From Tropicimonas sp033101155 (GTDB lineage Bacteria; Pseudomonadota; Alphaproteobacteria; Rhodobacterales; Rhodobacteraceae), in assembly GCF_033101155.1 (NCBI RefSeq), contig NZ_JAWMPX010000026.1:1-64000 (forward strand): 64,000 bases of DNA, in the 5' to 3' direction. The translations under genes and the position numbers were made by a program. Of this stretch, positions 42,530-52,554 are shown piece by piece (position 1 is the first letter of the stretch; every line of letters begins with the position of its first letter). Below the pieces are notes generated by a model. It was not told the origin of the DNA. It searched no databases and saw nothing but the letters and a program-made list of their open reading frames with translations.

Positions 42530-43792
42530 TCAGGCCGGGTTAAGGGGCGGCAGCTTGCCCGCCCCCGTCCCTTTCGCCCGCCGCCGCGCCCGCTCTGCCC
42601 GGAAGGCGCGGCGCATCTCCTGCCAGCCTGAACTGTCCCGCGCCGGTGTAGCTGCGCGGCCATACCGCACCGCGCCCAGACCGGCGAGCGCCGGGTCCAG
42701 GGCGTCGCCCCGCCCCGGGCAACGCGTGTCCCAAAGCGACAACGTCGTGACCAGCGCCGACAGGTCCTGCGCCGCGATCGCCGCTTCGACCTGCCGCGCC
42801 GCGTAACCTTCACTGGCCAGCCATGCCGCCCGGCGCGCCTCGATCGTCCGGCGCAGGGGCGGCAGCGCATAGCGCGTCAGCCCCCAGCCGAGCAGGCCCA
42901 ACACCAGCAGCCCGCCGACAATCAACGCCACCTGCTGTTTGCTGAAGCGCGCGGCGACCGGCGGCGGCGGCGCATCCACCGTGAGTGTCGCGGCCTCGAG
43001 GCTGGCGGTCTCCACCTTGCCGCTCCCGGTGTTGAACCAGTCGAACGAAATTGCCGGCAGGTTCACCTCCCCGCCATATTGCGCCAGATAGGTCACCTCC
43101 TCGATGCGGCTGCCCGAAAGCTTGCCACGATCCGCGCTCTCGGAGACCTCCGCGTCCTTCGGATAGGCACGCACGGCCTCGCTCTCGATCGGTGGCACGA
43201 GCGGCGGGATGAAAAGCGCCGAACTGCCGCCGATCTTCGCCGTCACAACCCGGCGGGCGGACTCGCCCTGCCCAAGCGGGGCATCCGCCCCCTCGATGAC
43301 CTGTTCCAGCGTGAAGCTCTCGGCGAGCAGCAACGGGTCGAGCCCCTCGGCGCCCGGAGGCACGACAGCGTTGAAGGAGATCGGGTCGAGCGTCGCCTCG
43401 TAGCTGACAGGCTGGGTCGTCTCCGGATCGGCATAGGTCAACGTGATTGTCTGTGCCGGCAAGGACACAGGGCCCGGCACCATCGGGTAAAGCCGATAGG
43501 CGCGGCCCACACCGGACCATGTCTCGCCCTCTACCCTCTCGCTGATCGGCCCAGAGGCACCTTCCGGCAAGCGGGTGATCACGTTCGGCACGTCCATCGA
43601 GGGGAATTGCGGCGGTTGCGGCATCCAGGTCGGCACGAGAACCGAGATCCGCAGTACCACCGGCTGGCCGACGACTGCCTCCTCCGGCTCCAGCGAGACT
43701 TCGACCAAGGGCTCGGCGGACGGTGCGGGCTCTTCCTGCGCGGCAAGAGAGAGCGGCGCCAGCCAGAGGATCAGGATCAGCAGCAACCTCAT
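42530..43792 (-). CDS. batD: BatD-like periplasmic protein
   Basis: This protein (420 residues) has an N-terminal signal peptide (MRLLLILILWLAPLSLAAQ), a long beta-rich periplasmic region starting EVSLEPEEAVVGQPVVLRISV, and one transmembrane helix near 300 (VALIVGGLLVLGLLGWGLTRYAL). A short basic cytosolic tail follows. This is the BatD layout, whose role in aerotolerance or envelope stress is inferred from other bacteria. The start overlaps the batB/C stop by 4 bases. It is the last gene of the moxR-bat operon. Confidence 0.82.
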   Translation of the reverse strand: MRLLLILILWLAPLSLAAQEEPAPSAEPLVEVSLEPEEAVVGQPVVLRISVLVPTWMPQPPQFPSMDVPNVITRLPEGASGPISERVEGETWSGVGRAYRLYPMVPGPVSLPAQTITLTYADPETTQPVSYEATLDPISFNAVVPPGAEGLDPLLLAESFTLEQVIEGADAPLGQGESARRVVTAKIGGSSALFIPPLVPPIESEAVRAYPKDAEVSESADRGKLSGSRIEEVTYLAQYGGEVNLPAISFDWFNTGSGKVETASLEAATLTVDAPPPPVAARFSKQQVALIVGGLLVLGLLGWGLTRYALPPLRRTIEARRAAWLASEGYAARQVEAAIAAQDLSALVTTLSLWDTRCPGRGDALDPALAGLGAVRYGRAATPARDSSGWQEMRRAFRAERARRRAKGTGAGKLPPLNPA

Positions 43793-45321
43793 TCCGTCCC
43801 CTCCGAATTGGCCTCGAAGAGGAAGCGTGTCCGCAGGAAATCTCCCATCTCCGTGTCGACCGAGCGCATCCATTGCTCGGAAGACTGGAACTCCTTGCCG
43901 GCCTCCTCCTGCGAATAATCCGTCTGCGTCTCCGCGCCGCGCTCGGCCTCGTTGTCGAAGACCACGTCATCCGCACCAATGCCGCTTTCCTCTCCGGTAT
44001 CTCCGGCCTCCCGCGCGTCTTCGACATAGTCGAGGATCGCGCGGGTCACGGCGAGGTTCCAGTCGGCTTCGGGGAAGTCCGGTTGCAGCTTCAACGCCTT
44101 TTCATAGGCGGCGATAGCGGGGCGATACTCCCGGTTGCGGGTGCGGGCCAGCCCCTCGCCAAACGCCGCCGCGGCGGTATCGAGGCGGGAATAGAGATCG
44201 GCGGCCTCCGGGTATTGCCCGGACCGGAACAACGCCAGGCCGCGCCACATCGGGTCCTCAAAAAGCTCGGCGGCCTCGGCGAAAGATTTGTCGCGATAGG
44301 CCATCATGCCCTGCTGATCGGGCGTGAAGAACCAGTCGACAGGGTCGGCGCGCGCGGGTCCCGGCGCGCTTGCGCTCAGCGCGATCCCCAGCAGCGCCGC
44401 CCACCGCATCGTCCAGCCGCGCCGGAACCACAGCAGCACCAGCGGCATGGCCAGCCAGCCCAGCATCCAGCCGCGATCTTCCCACTCCAACCGCTCATCG
44501 CCCAACAGCGCGGCGCGATAAGCCGAGGCCGCGGCCCGCTCGACCTGGCGAATGTCGCTGTCATCGGCGGTCAGCCCGATCACCGTCGCGCCCTCCAGCC
44601 GGTCCAGCGCCCCGCGCGGGCTGCCCTCGGGGGCGGCCTGCAGGAAGATCACCGGCGTTGACTCGTCCAGTGCCGCGAATCCCGGCGTGTCGGCTTCACT
44701 CAACTCGTCGAGCACGAAGAGGATCGCGCCCGGCGTCTCGGACTTTGCCAGTTCGGCCTGCGCCAGCGCCAGTGCGGCGGTGGCATTGTCGCCGGGTCTG
44801 GGCATGATCTCGGGGACAAGCGCGTCGAGCATGGCGCGCAGGATGTTCGGGTCTTCGGTCAACGGGGTCACGCCATGCGCGCTGCCGGCATAGGCGATGA
44901 GTGCCGTGCGCGCACCGGCGCGGGCCTCGATCAGGTCGAGGATCTTGAACTTGGCCCGGTCGAGCCGGTTGGGCGCGAGATCAGGGGCGGACATCGACTC
45001 CGACACTTCAAGCGCAACGACAAGCGGCGCAGTCTGGCTCAGGAGCGGGTTGGGAACGCGGCTCCAGCTCGGACCGGCGGCAGCGAGGATACAGAGCGCG
45101 CAAGCCAGCATGACGCCGTCGATCGGTTGCAGCCGCCGCGCGCCCTCGGCCCCGACGCTGAGCGCCTCCGCGAGATGCGGCGCGACGCCGACGCTGTCCT
45201 GACTGTCCTCGTCCCGAACCCGGCGGATCTGCCACCACAGCAGCGCCAGCGGCACCAGCGCCAGAAGCCAGACCGGCCGCAACAGATGGAGAGCGCCAAG
45301 CGCGTCGAGAAATCCGGACAT
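43789..45321 (-). CDS. BatB-like VWA protein fused to TPR region (BatB/C)
   Basis: This 510-residue membrane protein has an N-terminal membrane segment, a von Willebrand A domain (about 90-270) and a C-terminal tetratricopeptide-like region (about 330-450, containing FRSGQYPEAADLYSRL and AIAAYEKALKLQPDF). The VWA metal site should read DxSxS but is EVSESM, an E in place of the first Asp. It joins the BatB and BatC parts, which are separate genes in many bacteria. It starts at the TGATG overlap with batA and is translationally linked to batD. Confidence 0.84.
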   Translation of the reverse strand: MSGFLDALGALHLLRPVWLLALVPLALLWWQIRRVRDEDSQDSVGVAPHLAEALSVGAEGARRLQPIDGVMLACALCILAAAGPSWSRVPNPLLSQTAPLVVALEVSESMSAPDLAPNRLDRAKFKILDLIEARAGARTALIAYAGSAHGVTPLTEDPNILRAMLDALVPEIMPRPGDNATAALALAQAELAKSETPGAILFVLDELSEADTPGFAALDESTPVIFLQAAPEGSPRGALDRLEGATVIGLTADDSDIRQVERAAASAYRAALLGDERLEWEDRGWMLGWLAMPLVLLWFRRGWTMRWAALLGIALSASAPGPARADPVDWFFTPDQQGMMAYRDKSFAEAAELFEDPMWRGLALFRSGQYPEAADLYSRLDTAAAAFGEGLARTRNREYRPAIAAYEKALKLQPDFPEADWNLAVTRAILDYVEDAREAGDTGEESGIGADDVVFDNEAERGAETQTDYSQEEAGKEFQSSEQWMRSVDTEMGDFLRTRFLFEANSEGTE

Positions 45322-46316
45322 CACGCGCGTTTCCCCCGACTTTGGCCCAGACTCTGGACATGCAACCAACCGCTTGCCGACAGCGCGATCGCCGCCGCAA
45401 GGGCGAAGGCGATCCATCCCATCGGCTGTTTCGGCTGAAAGCTCACAGTCTCCGTAATGCGCGGGTTCTGCCGGTCGATCTCGGCATAGATCTCCTGCAA
45501 GCCCGCACTGTCGGTGGCGTAGTAAAAGGCGCCATTCGCCCGCGCGGCGATGTCTTCCAGCGCCTTGAGATCCACCTTGTCATCGCCCGAACCATTCGGG
45601 TCGCCCACGCCGATGGTGAAAATGCTCACCCCCTGCTGCGCCGCAATCTCGGCGGCATTGACCGGCGACATGCGGCTCGACGTATCGGCCCCATCGGACA
45701 GGAGAACCAGCAGGCGCTGGTCGACCTCGGAGGTCTCGAAGCTGCGAATGGCCAAGCCGATGGCGTCGCCAATGGCGGTGTCCGGGCCCGCCATGCCGAC
45801 CTGCGTTGCCTCCAGCAAGGAGCGCACGGAGACCAGATCCTCGGTGAAGGGCGTCTGCACGAAGGCGCGGGTGCCGAAGACGATCAGCGCGATGCGGTCC
45901 CCCTCCCGCGCGTCGATAAACTGGCCCACGACATCCTTGACCACCTGGAGCCGCTGTTGGCGTGCGCCCGAGGCGTCTTCCATGTCGCGCGCATCCATCG
46001 AACCCGAGATATCGACGGCGAGGACCATATCGCGCGCGGCCTTCTCGACCGTGACCTGCTGGCCGAGAAGCTCGGGGCGCGCGAGGCCGAGCACAAGCAG
46101 CACCCAGCACAGGGTGGCGGCGATCATCTGGAGACGGCGGCGGCGCAGGATGGCGGAGCCGGCACGCGGCTCCAGCCCGGCGGCTTCCGTGATCTCGCGG
46201 AAGAACGGGATGCGCAGCGCGCGGGTGCGGTCGCGATACGGCGGGGCAAAGCGCCAGACGAGCAGCGGCAACGGCAGCAGCAGGAATGCCCAGGGGAAGG
46301 CGAAGGACAGCGTCAT
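45321..46316 (-). CDS. batA: BatA-like VWA membrane protein
   Basis: This 331-residue protein has two N-terminal transmembrane helices (about 5-20 and 62-80), a VWA domain with intact MIDAS motif DISGSM at 102-107 and a later TxD-type region, and a C-terminal membrane helix near 303-320. Aerotolerance (Bat) VWA proteins act with the MoxR ATPase as an envelope chaperone-like module; the substrate is unknown. It overlaps the preceding and following genes by 1-4 bases. Confidence 0.88.
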   Translation of the reverse strand: MTLSFAFPWAFLLLPLPLLVWRFAPPYRDRTRALRIPFFREITEAAGLEPRAGSAILRRRRLQMIAATLCWVLLVLGLARPELLGQQVTVEKAARDMVLAVDISGSMDARDMEDASGARQQRLQVVKDVVGQFIDAREGDRIALIVFGTRAFVQTPFTEDLVSVRSLLEATQVGMAGPDTAIGDAIGLAIRSFETSEVDQRLLVLLSDGADTSSRMSPVNAAEIAAQQGVSIFTIGVGDPNGSGDDKVDLKALEDIAARANGAFYYATDSAGLQEIYAEIDRQNPRITETVSFQPKQPMGWIAFALAAAIALSASGWLHVQSLGQSRGKRA

Positions 46317-46795
46317 GCCGTCGGTCTCCGATGCGTGCGGATCCAGCTGCGGGCAAGCCGGTGCAGCCCGGCCGTCTCCGGCGCGTCCAATTGGCGATAG
46401 GGTGCGGTCAGGAGGATCTCGCCGAGATCCGAGGCAAAACCGCTGCCGCCATGGCTGTCATCGAGAAAGGCGAGCCAGTCGTCGCCGCTCAGCCCGGCGA
46501 CCTGCGCGCGCGGAAAGGCAACAAGTGCTGTGCGGCGCAGGATCTCGGCAATGGCGACCGGGTCTTCCCCGACGCCGTCCAGCTCGGCCAACGCGGCGCG
46601 GCGATAGGCATTGGCGCGCCAATGCCGGCGCGCCAGCAACGCCGCCCAGAGCAGGAGGGCGGCCAGCGCCAGCCCGAGCCAGATCCAGCCGCTCGTGGCC
46701 GGAAACATCGAGATCGGCTCGGGCTCCGGGATCGGTTTGAGCATGTCGAGCAGTTCGATGAGGTTCTTGCCCTCTGTCTCGGGCAGGTCGGTCAT
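46313..46795 (-). CDS. DUF4381 membrane protein
   Basis: This 160-residue single-pass protein has the DUF4381 pattern: an N-terminal proline-rich stretch (LKPIPEPEPISMFPATSGW), one membrane helix (IWLGLALAALLLWAALLARR) and a C-terminal helical domain (FPRAQVAGLSGDDWLAFLDD). DUF4381 genes are standard members of moxR-bat operons. It is coupled to the DUF58 gene by a 4-base overlap and to batA by a 4-base overlap. Confidence 0.85.
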   Translation of the reverse strand: MTDLPETEGKNLIELLDMLKPIPEPEPISMFPATSGWIWLGLALAALLLWAALLARRHWRANAYRRAALAELDGVGEDPVAIAEILRRTALVAFPRAQVAGLSGDDWLAFLDDSHGGSGFASDLGEILLTAPYRQLDAPETAGLHRLARSWIRTHRRPTA

Positions 46796-47736
46796 CGCCC
46801 TGCCCTCCCCAGCCCCATCAGCGCGGCCAGCTGCGGCAACGTCTCCTGCCCGGCCGAGAGCGGCAGGACCGGGACGCCGTATTTTCGCGTCCATTCGAGC
46901 ACACGGGCGATGCGGCCGCTCACGACCTCCTCGACCTTGCGCATCGTCTCGCCATGGGTTGCGTCCAGCTCGACCTGCAGCGCACCGTCGGAGGCGGTGA
47001 TGCGGAACTTCTCCGGCAGGGCGAGGCCCGACGGGTCCGAGATCGGGAAGAGGATGACGTCATTATGCGCGGCCAGCTGGCGTATGAGCTTCTCGGTGCG
47101 GTCATCCACCTCGGCGAAATCGGAGAAGACGAGGATCAGGCTGCCGGTGCGGGCAATCCGGACGGCGGCTTCCAGCGGGCGGTTGAGCGGCAGCGCCGCT
47201 TTGGTCTCGCGCTCGGCATGGAGCGCGCAATTGGCCTCGGCCAGCGCCGTGAGCATGCGGTTGAGCGCAAGATCGGACGCCTTGGGGCGCAGCTCGGCGA
47301 CGCTGTCATCGGTGAAGACAATGCCGCCCACGCGGTCGCCCTGCGCGCGGATGCGAAAGGCGGCCAGCGCGGCGGCCTCGGCGGCGGTGACCGATTTCAT
47401 GTTGAGCACTGAGCCGTAGAACATGCTCATCCGCTGATCGACCAGCAGCAGTGCGGGCCGGTCCCGCTCTTCGGTGTAGACGCGCACGTAAGGCTCGCCG
47501 GTCCGCGCAGTCACCTTCCAGTCGATGGTGCGCGGGTCATCCCCGATCTGGTAATTGCGCAGTTCTTCGAAATTCAGCCCCCGGCCCCGCAGCCGCGAGG
47601 CGTGCCGCCCGTTCAGCGCCGAGCGCGCGGGCTGGCGCGGCAGGAAGGAGAGCGCGCGTGCCGGCCCGGCGAGCCGACGCAGATGCGCCAGGTCGGTATA
47701 GATGCGTGGGTCGCGTGGGGGAGACTGCTCTGCCAT
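46792..47736 (-). CDS. DUF58-domain protein
   Basis: This soluble protein (314 residues) has the DUF58 signature (RNYQIGDDPRTIDWKVTAR, then VYTEERDRPALLLVDQ) and a C-terminal VWA-like region. DUF58 proteins are found beside MoxR ATPases and the Bat proteins and are thought to bridge the ATPase and the membrane VWA proteins. It starts 7 bases after the moxR stop. No enzymatic motif is visible. Confidence 0.9.
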   Translation of the reverse strand: MAEQSPPRDPRIYTDLAHLRRLAGPARALSFLPRQPARSALNGRHASRLRGRGLNFEELRNYQIGDDPRTIDWKVTARTGEPYVRVYTEERDRPALLLVDQRMSMFYGSVLNMKSVTAAEAAALAAFRIRAQGDRVGGIVFTDDSVAELRPKASDLALNRMLTALAEANCALHAERETKAALPLNRPLEAAVRIARTGSLILVFSDFAEVDDRTEKLIRQLAAHNDVILFPISDPSGLALPEKFRITASDGALQVELDATHGETMRKVEEVVSGRIARVLEWTRKYGVPVLPLSAGQETLPQLAALMGLGRAGR

Positions 47737-47743
47737 GACGGCC

Positions 47744-48721
<978 letters not shown>

Positions 48722-48848
48722 TGCATTCCTCTCCAAACAGCGCTCCGAAAGCCGTGCCATCGCCGATACGGGGCGCGGGTCGGCATTGGCACGGCGTCGT
48801 CAGCTTGATTCCGTTCCATGGGCGCTGTTTCAACCGTGACGCTATCAT

Positions 48849-49817
48849 TTACTCCGTCGACGGAAAGATCACCGCCCAATCCTGTGCCATGTCCGCAAAA
48901 TGCCACCCTCTTTCGGAACCCTCGTCCAACCCGCGATTCAGAACGCCGATATGCCCCTCGCGGTCATAGGCCCATTCGCGCTCCCCGTCCGTGTGATGGA
49001 CATAGAGGCCAAAGCCCGGCGTCTCGCCGGAGGTGGTCCATTCCAGCATCTCGAAATCGCCGTCCGAGTTGCCCCCCGCAAAGATCGGGCGCTTGCCGAT
49101 ATGGTGGTTGATGGCAACCGGCTTGCCAGCCTTGTCATCGTTGAAGAAAAGGTCCGGCTGCTTCATCAGCACCGGCCCCGCCTCGCCCACGACATAGTCT
49201 GTCACCAGCGAGGAGCCCACGACCTGCGCTTCGTCGATCCCATACGCATCGGGGGCAAGCACGCGGATGAAGTCGATCCCGCCGCCGGACACGATATAGG
49301 TGTCGAAGCCTTCGTCGCGCAGGTAGACCAGCAGCTCCAGCATCGGCTGATAGATCATCGCATCATACGGCTTGCCGGTCGTGGGATGACGCGCCTCCTC
49401 CATCCAGTCCGAAACGGAGGCCTGGAAGTCGGACACACTCATGCCGCTATGCGCCGCGGCGAGCACTTCGAGCAGGCCTTCCTTGCCGGTGGCCAGAAGC
49501 GCTTCGACATCGCCGGCGGCCGCAGCTTTCAACGCATCAGAGGTCAGCGCGGCCGGGTCCATCTTCCTGACCATGTCGATGGCGAAGTAGAGTTGGAAAT
49601 AGGCCGGCTGTTCGGCCCAGAGCGTGCCGTCATTGTCGAAGACGGCGATCCGGTCCGCCGGGGTGACGTAGGCTTCGGAAGCGGAGTCGGTCACGCTGTC
49701 GACGAAGGCGATGATGGCAGATTTGGTCTCTCCCGCGTTCCAGGACGGCAGCGGGTCGGCCCAGACGGACGAGCCGGCAAGCGCGACGGTGAGAGCGGCG
49801 AAAAGGGGTTTCATCAT
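48849..49817 (-). CDS. Periplasmic HAD-like phosphatase
   Basis: This 322-residue protein has a signal peptide (MMKPLFAALTVALAGSSVWA) and a HAD phosphatase domain with FDNDGTLW, the nucleophile D61 and D63. Also seen are YIVSGGGIDFIRVL and the late DKAGKP and GGNSDGDFEM motifs. A secreted HAD enzyme is less common than cytosolic ones. It lies 117 bases downstream of the sulfatase on the same strand and probably shares its transcript. A substrate role in removing phosphate is only inferred. Confidence 0.83.
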   Translation of the reverse strand: MMKPLFAALTVALAGSSVWADPLPSWNAGETKSAIIAFVDSVTDSASEAYVTPADRIAVFDNDGTLWAEQPAYFQLYFAIDMVRKMDPAALTSDALKAAAAGDVEALLATGKEGLLEVLAAAHSGMSVSDFQASVSDWMEEARHPTTGKPYDAMIYQPMLELLVYLRDEGFDTYIVSGGGIDFIRVLAPDAYGIDEAQVVGSSLVTDYVVGEAGPVLMKQPDLFFNDDKAGKPVAINHHIGKRPIFAGGNSDGDFEMLEWTTSGETPGFGLYVHHTDGEREWAYDREGHIGVLNRGLDEGSERGWHFADMAQDWAVIFPSTE

Positions 49818-49934
49818 CTATTCTCTGTCTTGGGAAATCGGATTGCCCGCGCGGAGCACGCGAAATGCTCGGAGCGGGCGGGAATGAAGGGGCACCCTCG
49901 ACGGGCGCCCCCTCCGGTTCCTTGTAAGGACGTA

Positions 49935-51527
49935 TCAGTCGCCGACCGGCGCGCTCATCTTCTCCATCACCTGATCAAGCGAGAAGGACGCAGCCTTCTG
50001 GCGCGGCGGGAATTCCTCGAAGGTGGCGAGGAAGCTCGCAACATAGCTCTGGGCAGGCACCAGGAAATAGGCGCGGTCCAGCAGCCAGTCATAGTAGGTG
50101 TTGGAGGTCTGATAGGCACGCTCATAGGGATCGCGGCGCAGGTTGAAGATCAGCGGAAGACGCAGCGGCGTGAAAGGCTCGATCCAGGCGCGAAGGGTCT
50201 TGTATTCCTTCTGCTCCATGAAGATGAACTTCCAGTCATCATAGCGCAGCGCCGTCAGGTCACCATCATCCGAGAAGTAGAAGATCTCGTGACGCGGGCC
50301 ATCTTCGGTCTCCCCAGTCAGAACCGGCAGGAAGTTGTAGCCGTCCAGATGCACCTTGTACTCGCGACCGATGGCCTGAACGCCGCCCGCCTTGAGTTCT
50401 TCCTTGATGTCAGGATTGCCAGCCGCGGCCAGAAGCGTCGGCAGCCAGTCCATGTGGTGCATGATCTCGTTCGAGACAGAGCCTTCAGCGATCTTGCCGG
50501 GCCAACGGACCATCGACGGAACGCGCCAGCCACCTTCGTAATTGGTGTTCTTTTCTCCGAAGAACGGGGTCGAGGCGGCGTCCGGCCAGGTGTTGTAATG
50601 CGGGCCGTTATCGGTCGAGTAATGCACGATGGTGTTGTCGGCGATGCCGAGCTCGTCCAGCACGGCGAGCAGCTCGCCCACATGCAGGTCATGCTCGATC
50701 ATGCCGGCGGTGTACTCGTCCACCGGGCCACCGGCGATCTCGTTTGCCTGCGCGCGCATGTCGTCCTTCACATGGGTCCGGAAGTGCATACGAGTGCCGT
50801 TCCACCAGACATAGAAGGGCTTGCCCTGCTCGTTCGCGCGCTTCATGAAGTCGATCGCACCGGCGAGGCTCTCCTCGTCGACCGTCTCCATGCGCTTCTT
50901 CGTCAGCGGGCCGGTATCCTCGATCGCGCCATCAGCGGAGGACTTGATCACGCCGCGCGGACCGAACTTGTCGCGGAAGGTGGAGCCATCGGCCATCACC
51001 ATGTCGCCCGGATAATCCTCGTTCTCCGGCTCTTCCTCGGCATTGAGGTGATAGAGATTGCCGAAGAACTCGTCGAAGCCGTGATTGGTCGGCAGGTGCT
51101 CGTCCTTGTCGCCAAGGTGGTTCTTGCCGAACTGGCCGGTCATGTAGCCTTCGGCCTTGAGCAGGCCGGCAATGGTCGGGTCTTCTTCCCGCATGCCCAG
51201 CTCAGCGCCCGGAAGGCCGACCTTGCTGAGGCCGGTGCGGAACACCGACTGGCCCATGATATAGGAGGAGCGGCCTGCCGTGCAGCTCTGCTCGCCATAA
51301 TAATCGGTGAAGATCATGCCTTCATCGGCGATCCGGTCGATATTCGGCGTGCGGTAGCCCATCATTCCCATCGTGTAGGCGGAAATGTTGGACCGACCGA
51401 CATCGTCACCCCAGATGATCAGGATATTGGGCTTCTCGGCGTCCTGCGCCCAGGCCCCGACCCCACTCAGCGCCAATCCCAGAAGGGATGCGCCGGCAAG
51501 GGCCCGCATCGATATCTCAAAACGCAT
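49935..51527 (-). CDS. Secreted type I sulfatase
   Basis: This 530-residue formylglycine-dependent sulfatase has a signal peptide (cut near residue 27), metal ligands D41/D42 (IIWGDDVGRSN), and the active-site motif SCTAGR at 81-86 in which C82 becomes formylglycine. Other markers are the GKNHLGD and STDNGPH segments. Arylsulfatase is the likely label, but the natural sulfate ester is unknown. It needs a formylglycine-generating enzyme, not seen in this window. It diverges from the Crp/Fnr gene. Confidence 0.9.
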   Translation of the reverse strand: MRFEISMRALAGASLLGLALSGVGAWAQDAEKPNILIIWGDDVGRSNISAYTMGMMGYRTPNIDRIADEGMIFTDYYGEQSCTAGRSSYIMGQSVFRTGLSKVGLPGAELGMREEDPTIAGLLKAEGYMTGQFGKNHLGDKDEHLPTNHGFDEFFGNLYHLNAEEEPENEDYPGDMVMADGSTFRDKFGPRGVIKSSADGAIEDTGPLTKKRMETVDEESLAGAIDFMKRANEQGKPFYVWWNGTRMHFRTHVKDDMRAQANEIAGGPVDEYTAGMIEHDLHVGELLAVLDELGIADNTIVHYSTDNGPHYNTWPDAASTPFFGEKNTNYEGGWRVPSMVRWPGKIAEGSVSNEIMHHMDWLPTLLAAAGNPDIKEELKAGGVQAIGREYKVHLDGYNFLPVLTGETEDGPRHEIFYFSDDGDLTALRYDDWKFIFMEQKEYKTLRAWIEPFTPLRLPLIFNLRRDPYERAYQTSNTYYDWLLDRAYFLVPAQSYVASFLATFEEFPPRQKAASFSLDQVMEKMSAPVGD

Positions 51528-51553
51528 TTTTATCTCCCTGTAAGGATGGATTC

Positions 51554-51566
51554 AGGTGATCCACCT
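51554..51566. promoter_or_regulatory. Palindrome near the sulfatase start
   Basis: AGGTG and CACCT flank ATC, giving a 13-base palindrome 27 bases upstream of the sulfatase start codon. It is placed where a repressor or regulator of the sulfatase could bind, but could also be chance. Confidence 0.35.
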
Positions 51567-51664
51567 CGAACTTTTTATGAACCGCGCACGGGCGCCCCTT
51601 AGGAAACCGCCCGAACAACACAACCATGAAGCGAACCTGCCGAGCTTGCAACATCGACACGTCC

Positions 51665-51676
51665 GTATTGCGATAC
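51665..51676. promoter_or_regulatory. Palindrome before the Crp/Fnr gene
   Basis: GTAT and ATAC flank TGCG, a short inverted repeat directly before the first possible start of the Crp/Fnr gene. It does not match an Fnr or Crp box (no TTGAT-N4-ATCAA), and the assignment is weak. Confidence 0.3.
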
Positions 51677-51677
51677 T

Positions 51678-52442
51678 ATGGTTCGATCGCTCGACATTTC
51701 TAGTACGACCCGCATTGGACCATCCCATCAAATGACAGCTTCTCTGAACCATCTCCCTTCACGTAACGCTTTGGACCACGCGCGCGCTGTCCTCGAAGCC
51801 CGGGGCTGGCTGGCCGAAAGACGCGCCGATCTTCGGGCCGCCCTGATCGACGGTGGCCGGCTGCTCGAGTTCGCCGCGGGCGAGACGCTTTACGGGCTGG
51901 GAGATCCGCCCAATGGCCTGTACGGGCTTGTCTCCGGCGTGGTCCAGATCCTGATCCCGGGCGAGAATGGCGAGGTGATCGCCACGCATCGCGCCGAATC
52001 CGGTTTCTGGATCGGGGATCTCGCACTGTTCTCCGAACAGGTCCGGCTGGTCGGCGTTGTGGCCCGAGGCCCTGTGACCGCGCTCTTCCTGCCGCGCGCA
52101 CATCTTCGCAAGCTGGTGCTGTCCCGGCCGGAGATCATGCGCGATTTCTACGCGCTGACCCACCAGAACATGCAGACCGCCCTACGCCTGCTGGCGAATC
52201 TGTCAGTTACCCGTTCGAATTGCCGTATCGCTCTGAGATTGCTGCACATTGCCGAGGGCGCCAGCCACACGGACGGCTGGATTGAGCTGGCGCAGGAGGA
52301 GTTGGCCGAGCACACGGCCGTCTCGTTGCCCACGGTGCAGCGCTGCCTGCGGCACCTCTCGGAGAGCGGGGCGATCGAGGTCGGGTATGGCCGGTTGCGG
52401 CTGCTGGACCGCGCACGCCTCTTCGAGATTGCCAGCGGCTGA
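51678..52442 (+). CDS. Crp/Fnr-family transcriptional regulator
   Basis: This regulator of up to 254 residues has an N-terminal cyclic-nucleotide-binding-like beta roll (GETLYGLGDPPNGLYGLVSG, then GFWIGDLALF) and a C-terminal helix-turn-helix (LAEHTAVSLPTVQRCLRHLSE). It lacks the Fnr N-terminal cysteine cluster, so oxygen sensing through iron-sulfur is not supported. An ATG at 51732 (MTASLNHLPS) is an alternative start; neither has a clear ribosome-binding site. It diverges from the sulfatase-HAD genes and precedes the octahaem cytochrome by 112 bases, so it is a candidate regulator of both. Confidence 0.85.
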   Translation: MVRSLDISSTTRIGPSHQMTASLNHLPSRNALDHARAVLEARGWLAERRADLRAALIDGGRLLEFAAGETLYGLGDPPNGLYGLVSGVVQILIPGENGEVIATHRAESGFWIGDLALFSEQVRLVGVVARGPVTALFLPRAHLRKLVLSRPEIMRDFYALTHQNMQTALRLLANLSVTRSNCRIALRLLHIAEGASHTDGWIELAQEELAEHTAVSLPTVQRCLRHLSESGAIEVGYGRLRLLDRARLFEIASG

Positions 52443-52554
52443 TCCCCGACACCGGATCGGCCTGCCCGGACGAAACTGCCGCTCCTCCGCATTCCGCGCT
52501 GGCAACTTCCGCGTCGGCAAGGCTAGCTTGACCGCAAGCAACAGGAGATTCTCC

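Noticed and set aside
48900..51602. A 900-codon open frame antisense to the HAD and sulfatase genes
   Set aside because: It is a shadow of two genes with signal peptides and active-site motifs.
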